Source: Candidatus Thermokryptus sp. (GTDB lineage: Bacteria > Bacteroidota > Ignavibacteria > Kryptoniales > Kryptoniaceae). Taken from it: a DNA stretch of 9,741 nucleotides. Position 1 is the first letter of the stretch, and the number at the start of each line of letters is the position of its first letter. Where the stretch lies: contig JAPYWO010000023.1 in assembly GCA_028276305.1 (NCBI GenBank), positions 1-9,741 on the forward strand, read 5' to 3'. Below the pieces are notes generated by a model. The model saw nothing but the letters and a program-made list of their open reading frames with translations, did no database searches and was not told where the DNA came from. Positions 6,945-9,741 of the stretch are shown one piece after another. The position numbers and the translations under genes are program-made.

Positions 6945-7757
6945 TTATTTTATAAAAATTAAACCGATCATCCCAACCAGAAAACAATAATAAGCAAACA
7001 ACTTGAAGTTTCCCTTTGAGATGACGCTTAGAAGAAATCTTATAGCAACATACCCAGTAATGAAAGCCACAACGGCTGAAATAGCAAGTTGTGTAGGATC
7101 AGCGAAATGTCCCCCTGAACTGATCTCTTTAACCTTTAAAAGAGTTGCACCGAATATAGCTGGCAAAGACAAAAGGAACGAAAAGCGAGCGCTTCTTATG
7201 CCATCAATCCCCAAAAGCATCCCAGCGCTTATCGTAGTTCCTGACCTTGATATCCCGGGCAAAATTGCAAATGCCTGCGCAACTCCAACAATAAAAGACG
7301 AAGCGATGTTAAAATCCCTTGCGGGATTATTTTTAGCAAAACGAGTTGAAAACAAGATAAAACCTGTGAAAATTAAAAAAAGAGATGTCAACTTTGGATT
7401 TTGAAAGACATTTTCAATTTTATCCTCAAATAAAATCCCGACAACCCCAGCCGGTATTGAAGCCCAGAGTATCAAGAGAGCGGTTTTAAAGTTTGGATCG
7501 TTTTTATAATTTTGACCTAATTCTTTAATTTTGAAAATTTTTGAAAAGAAAGAGCGCAAAATTTCCGCAATATCTCGCCAAAAAATCAAAACAACGCTTA
7601 ACATCGTCCCAAAATGGACAAAGACCTCAAACGCAATCCCACTTTTTTTAACACCAAGTAGATATTCAGCGATGACCAAATGCCCGGAGCTACTTATCGG
7701 CAGAAACTCCGTCAATCCCTGCAAGATAGCAAGCAAAACAGCTTCAAAATAGTCCAT
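6945..7757 (-). CDS. uppP: Undecaprenyl-diphosphatase (BacA/UppP)
   Basis: This inner-membrane enzyme dephosphorylates undecaprenyl diphosphate to regenerate the lipid carrier for peptidoglycan and other envelope polymers, and its overproduction gives bacitracin resistance in known cases. From the ATG at 7757 it has 270 residues, the usual size. The catalytic motif LQGLTEFLPISSSGH (12-26) holds Gln13, Glu17 and His26. The second motif LPGISRSGTT (166-175) holds Arg171. These match E. coli Glu17, Glu21, His30 and Arg174 in order. Several hydrophobic helices follow. A longer reading from a TTG at 7781 adds eight residues and would overlap the preceding stop, but no ribosome site precedes it. 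The ATG has AAAGGGA eight bases upstream and gives the normal N terminus. It sits between a putative outer-membrane protein and an exported cyclophilin. Confidence 0.96.
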   Translation of the reverse strand: MDYFEAVLLAILQGLTEFLPISSSGHLVIAEYLLGVKKSGIAFEVFVHFGTMLSVVLIFWRDIAEILRSFFSKIFKIKELGQNYKNDPNFKTALLILWASIPAGVVGILFEDKIENVFQNPKLTSLFLIFTGFILFSTRFAKNNPARDFNIASSFIVGVAQAFAILPGISRSGTTISAGMLLGIDGIRSARFSFLLSLPAIFGATLLKVKEISSGGHFADPTQLAISAVVAFITGYVAIRFLLSVISKGNFKLFAYYCFLVGMIGLIFIK

Positions 7758-7765
7758 CAGCAAGT

Positions 7766-7772
7766 TCCCTTT
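7766..7772 (-). promoter_or_regulatory. Ribosome binding site that decides the uppP start
   Basis: On the minus strand AAAGGGA lies eight bases before the ATG at 7757. The alternative TTG at 7781 has no comparable element, so this site argues for the shorter UppP. Confidence 0.65.
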
Positions 7773-7777
7773 TATTT

Positions 7778-8461
7778 TCAAATATAAACGCTAAACCCAG
7801 CGCGGAAAGAAACTCCGATAAAATTTAACCTCAAATTTCTATCCTCTCCAAATGGTTTGCGAATTATCAGAACATTCCCATTGTCATCCTTTAACTCCCC
7901 GGTCAAACCGAATTTTAAATCGGTTGATAGGTAGACGAAAACCCTCCAATCAAGCCGTGAGCTGAAAACACCTTCAATTTTAAAAATTCCTCCATTTGAT
8001 TTATAAAGAACATCTTTAACCGACAAGGGCAAGTACTGAACAAATCGGGCGTTTACAAGACCAATCCCAACGCCAATTTTTAAAATAAAAATCTCCTGTT
8101 TTTGAAAGTGAAGATAATCTATGATGAGAACCTGATTGCGAAGTTCATAGTCAAACAGATATCTCCAATCCGACTTCCAAACTTCATAATTTTTGCTGAT
8201 ATACGAGTATTCAAACTTAACAGCGATGTTTCGTCCGATTTTAAATTCCGGCGCAAGCCAAAGTTCAAGCGCCCCGTCAAAATCCTTTAATCTTTCCCCA
8301 CTTATTGACCTTACATAATCAACGACATCTGGAACATTAACATAATTCACCCCCATCCCGAGTGATAAGCAAAAATAATTCCTACCGCTTAAATTTAAAT
8401 TTTGCGCATAAATCATATTGAAAATCACGCCGACGATACCTAAAACTTTTAAAACTCTCAT
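7778..8461 (-). CDS. Hypothetical exported protein, probable outer-membrane beta-barrel
   Basis: I do not recognise a named family. The 227 residues begin with a clear signal peptide (basic MRVLK, hydrophobic core to about 17, likely cleavage after MIYA at residue 19). The mature part alternates polar and hydrophobic residues in many short stretches, is rich in Tyr and Phe, and has repeated Gly-containing turns. Examples are CLSLGMGVNYVNV (31-43), ILKIGVGIGLVNARFV and the final LNFIGVSFRAGFSVYI. This pattern, with an aromatic at the penultimate position, resembles small outer-membrane barrels assembled by BamA. There are no hydrophobic helices after the signal. It is the first gene of the minus-strand run and stops 20 bases before uppP. 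A structural, transport or adhesion role cannot be chosen from the sequence. Confidence 0.75.
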   Translation of the reverse strand: MRVLKVLGIVGVIFNMIYAQNLNLSGRNYFCLSLGMGVNYVNVPDVVDYVRSISGERLKDFDGALELWLAPEFKIGRNIAVKFEYSYISKNYEVWKSDWRYLFDYELRNQVLIIDYLHFQKQEIFILKIGVGIGLVNARFVQYLPLSVKDVLYKSNGGIFKIEGVFSSRLDWRVFVYLSTDLKFGLTGELKDDNGNVLIIRKPFGEDRNLRLNFIGVSFRAGFSVYI

Positions 8462-8491
8462 CCTGTGAATTTCTTTTATCTTGATGTTTTA

Positions 8492-8520
8492 AAAATAAAA
8501 AAATCCCTCTCAAATTTCAA
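8492..8520 (-). promoter_or_regulatory. Candidate sigma-70 promoter for the envelope operon
   Basis: On the minus strand TTGAAA (8515-8520), a 17-base spacer and TATTTT (8492-8497) give a close consensus match, with a start of transcription expected near 8485 and a leader of about 24 bases before the ATG at 8461. Confidence 0.45.
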
Positions 8521-8534
8521 CCGACGATGTTAAA

Positions 8535-8563
8535 TTGATTTTTTACACCTGCGTTGATATATT
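8535..8563 (+). promoter_or_regulatory. Candidate sigma-70 promoter for the thyX-like gene
   Basis: TTGATT (8535-8540), a 17-base spacer and TATATT (8558-8563) lie about 28 bases before the ATG at 8592, giving a leader of roughly 20 bases. An AAAGG ribosome site (8580-8584) follows, seven bases before the ATG. Confidence 0.5.
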
Positions 8564-8591
8564 AAGTCAAAACCAAGCCAAAGGCAAAGTT

Positions 8592-9741
8592 ATGATAGAT
8601 AAACCTCTCTCGCCAGAACCAATTGTAAAGCTCGTAAAGTTTTTTGACAACCCATTTAAAAATGTCATTGCAACCGCAAGAACTTGCTATTCTTCAAAAG
8701 GAATAATTAGAGACGATCAGATTGAGATTGAAAAGTATATTGAACTTGCAAAGAGTATATATGAAGCGGGTCATCACACGACATTTCAACACGCTCACTT
8801 TCAATTCGCAATAGAAAATGTATCACGACAATTCATTTGGTCTTTTCTTCACAGTCACCCCTTTTATAATTCGGAACAGGTCTCGCAACGATATGTTGAG
8901 GTAAAGCCCGGGAACTATTTCATACCTCCACTTAAAGGGGAGGCGCTTGAGATTTATACTTCAACGGTTGAACTTCAAAACGAAGCATATAAAAAACTGA
9001 CCGAACTTCTTATCCCGATAGTTGAAAATGAATACTTCAAAAGATTTCCAGGAAGAAAATCCTTTGCGGACAAATATAAAAAAGACATCAAAAGAAAATC
9101 GCAAGAAATCGCAAGATATGTTCTCCCCGTTTCTACCTTCGCTTACCTATATCACACCGTGAGCGCAATTACAGTTTTAAGATATTATAAAATCTGCAAG
9201 TCCTTTGATGTTCCGCTTGAACAAAGAATAGTCGTTGAGAAAATGATAGATGAAATCCTGAAAATTGACCCAAATTATAAAGTTGTCCTTGAAGAGCCAA
9301 TTGAAGAGGATGAACTTCTGGAGTTCAACTTTTTCAGGAGTTTTGATGAGAAAAAACCGACAAAAGATTTTATCCGCGAGTTTGATAACTCACTTGGAGA
9401 AAAAATTTCACTTCTCGTTGACTACAAACCCAACGCTGAGAAAATCCTTGCCGACTCAGTGCGTGAAGTTTTTGGGTTGCCATCAACGATGTTAAGTGAC
9501 GACGAGGCTTTAAATCTCGTCTTAAATCCCGCTTTAAACAAAATCCTTGCGCAGTCCCTCGTCTTGACAACGCATAGCAAAATTTCAAGAGCCATGTTCC
9601 ATGCCTCATATACTTTTAAGAAAAAATTGAGCCACACAGCTGATTCCCAGGATCAAAGACACAGGATGACCCCGGGCTCAAGACCGATTTTAATTTGTCA
9701 AGTCACTGAAGAGCCCGACTATATAACGCCAACCTTAATTT
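8592..9741 (+). CDS. thyX: ThyX-family (FAD-dependent thymidylate synthase-like) protein, long form, 3' part missing
   Basis: From the ATG at 8592 (AAAGG seven bases upstream) the frame is open for 383 codons to the window edge, already longer than ordinary ThyX of about 220-260 residues. ThyX makes dTMP from dUMP using methylenetetrahydrofolate, FAD and NADPH. Residues 20-200 line up with a whole ThyX domain: TARTCYSS (28-35), GHHTTFQHAHFQF (60-72), VSQRY (97-101) and ARYVLPVSTFAYLYHTVSA (174-192). In that half the hallmark RHR is replaced (the segment reads HSHPFYNSEQVSQRY, 87-101) and the NAR that normally follows the VLP helix reads SAI. Further on, KISRAMFHASY (330-340) precedes RHRMTPGSR (356-364), which looks like the FAD/dUMP motif of a second, divergent ThyX half. 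I infer a duplicated-domain protein with catalysis centred on the C-terminal half; the missing end leaves this open. Family membership is sure, activity is not. Confidence 0.85.
   Translation, partial: MIDKPLSPEPIVKLVKFFDNPFKNVIATARTCYSSKGIIRDDQIEIEKYIELAKSIYEAGHHTTFQHAHFQFAIENVSRQFIWSFLHSHPFYNSEQVSQRYVEVKPGNYFIPPLKGEALEIYTSTVELQNEAYKKLTELLIPIVENEYFKRFPGRKSFADKYKKDIKRKSQEIARYVLPVSTFAYLYHTVSAITVLRYYKICKSFDVPLEQRIVVEKMIDEILKIDPNYKVVLEEPIEEDELLEFNFFRSFDEKKPTKDFIREFDNSLGEKISLLVDYKPNAEKILADSVREVFGLPSTMLSDDEALNLVLNPALNKILAQSLVLTTHSKISRAMFHASYTFKKKLSHTADSQDQRHRMTPGSRPILICQVTEEPDYITPTLI

Noticed and set aside
7003..7404. 133-codon plus-strand open frame antisense to uppP
   Set aside because: Its sequence is the reverse complement of an intact UppP and looks like a compositional shadow.
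9370..9637. Two minus-strand open frames of 71-79 codons opposite the ThyX-like gene
   Set aside because: The plus-strand frame is open throughout and has ThyX motifs; these have no start signals or domains.

Overview
The window suggests a thermophile-leaning, AT-rich Gram-negative bacterium, most likely from the Bacteroidetes/Chlorobi side (Ignavibacteria, Chlorobi or Candidatus Kryptonia-like). This placement is an inference and no marker in the window settles it. It rests on four points: a thioredoxin-reductase-like ferredoxin-NADP+ reductase of the Chlorobaculum/Bacillus YumC type, a ThyX-type thymidylate synthase, a signal-peptide-bearing beta-rich protein that looks like an outer-membrane barrel, and Lys/Glu/Ile-rich proteins. 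Genes are packed tightly. There is no stretch over 300 bases without a gene, and I see no tRNA, rRNA, CRISPR array or insertion sequence.

Layout. (1) Bases 1-418, minus strand: the 5' part of a prohibitin/band-7 membrane protein, cut by the window edge. (2) Bases 419-542: a short divergent intergenic region with candidate back-to-back promoters. (3) Bases 543-3851, plus strand: folE (GTP cyclohydrolase I), a short-chain dehydrogenase, a type-2 ferredoxin-NADP+ reductase and a D-2-hydroxyacid dehydrogenase. The last three are joined by two successive 4-base ATGA stop/start overlaps. (4) Bases 8461-3845, minus strand: a five-gene run encoding a putative outer-membrane protein, undecaprenyl-diphosphatase (uppP), an exported cyclophilin, an APC-superfamily amino acid permease and the DNA polymerase III delta subunit (holA). 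The gaps are 12-20 bases. It ends in a 7-base tail-to-tail overlap with the dehydrogenase. (5) Bases 8462-8591: a second divergent region with one good -35/-10 pair on each strand. (6) Bases 8592-9741, plus strand: a long ThyX-family protein running off the window end.

How the genes work together. The plus-strand operon looks like a pterin/redox block: FolE starts folate or pterin synthesis, and the three coupled genes are all predicted nicotinamide-dependent oxidoreductases, with the reductase connecting the ferredoxin and NADPH pools. The minus-strand run is mainly cell-envelope business (lipid carrier recycling, periplasmic folding, transport, outer membrane), with replication gene holA at its tail. 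ThyX makes dTMP using methylenetetrahydrofolate, so it depends on the folate pathway that FolE opens, although the two genes are 7.4 kb apart.

Most of the window is ordinary housekeeping. The most interesting item is the ThyX-family protein. Its N-terminal ThyX-like half has lost the hallmark RHR and NAR residues, while an RHR-type motif appears about 270 residues later in what looks like a second, divergent half-domain. I found no convincing evidence of a wholly new system.
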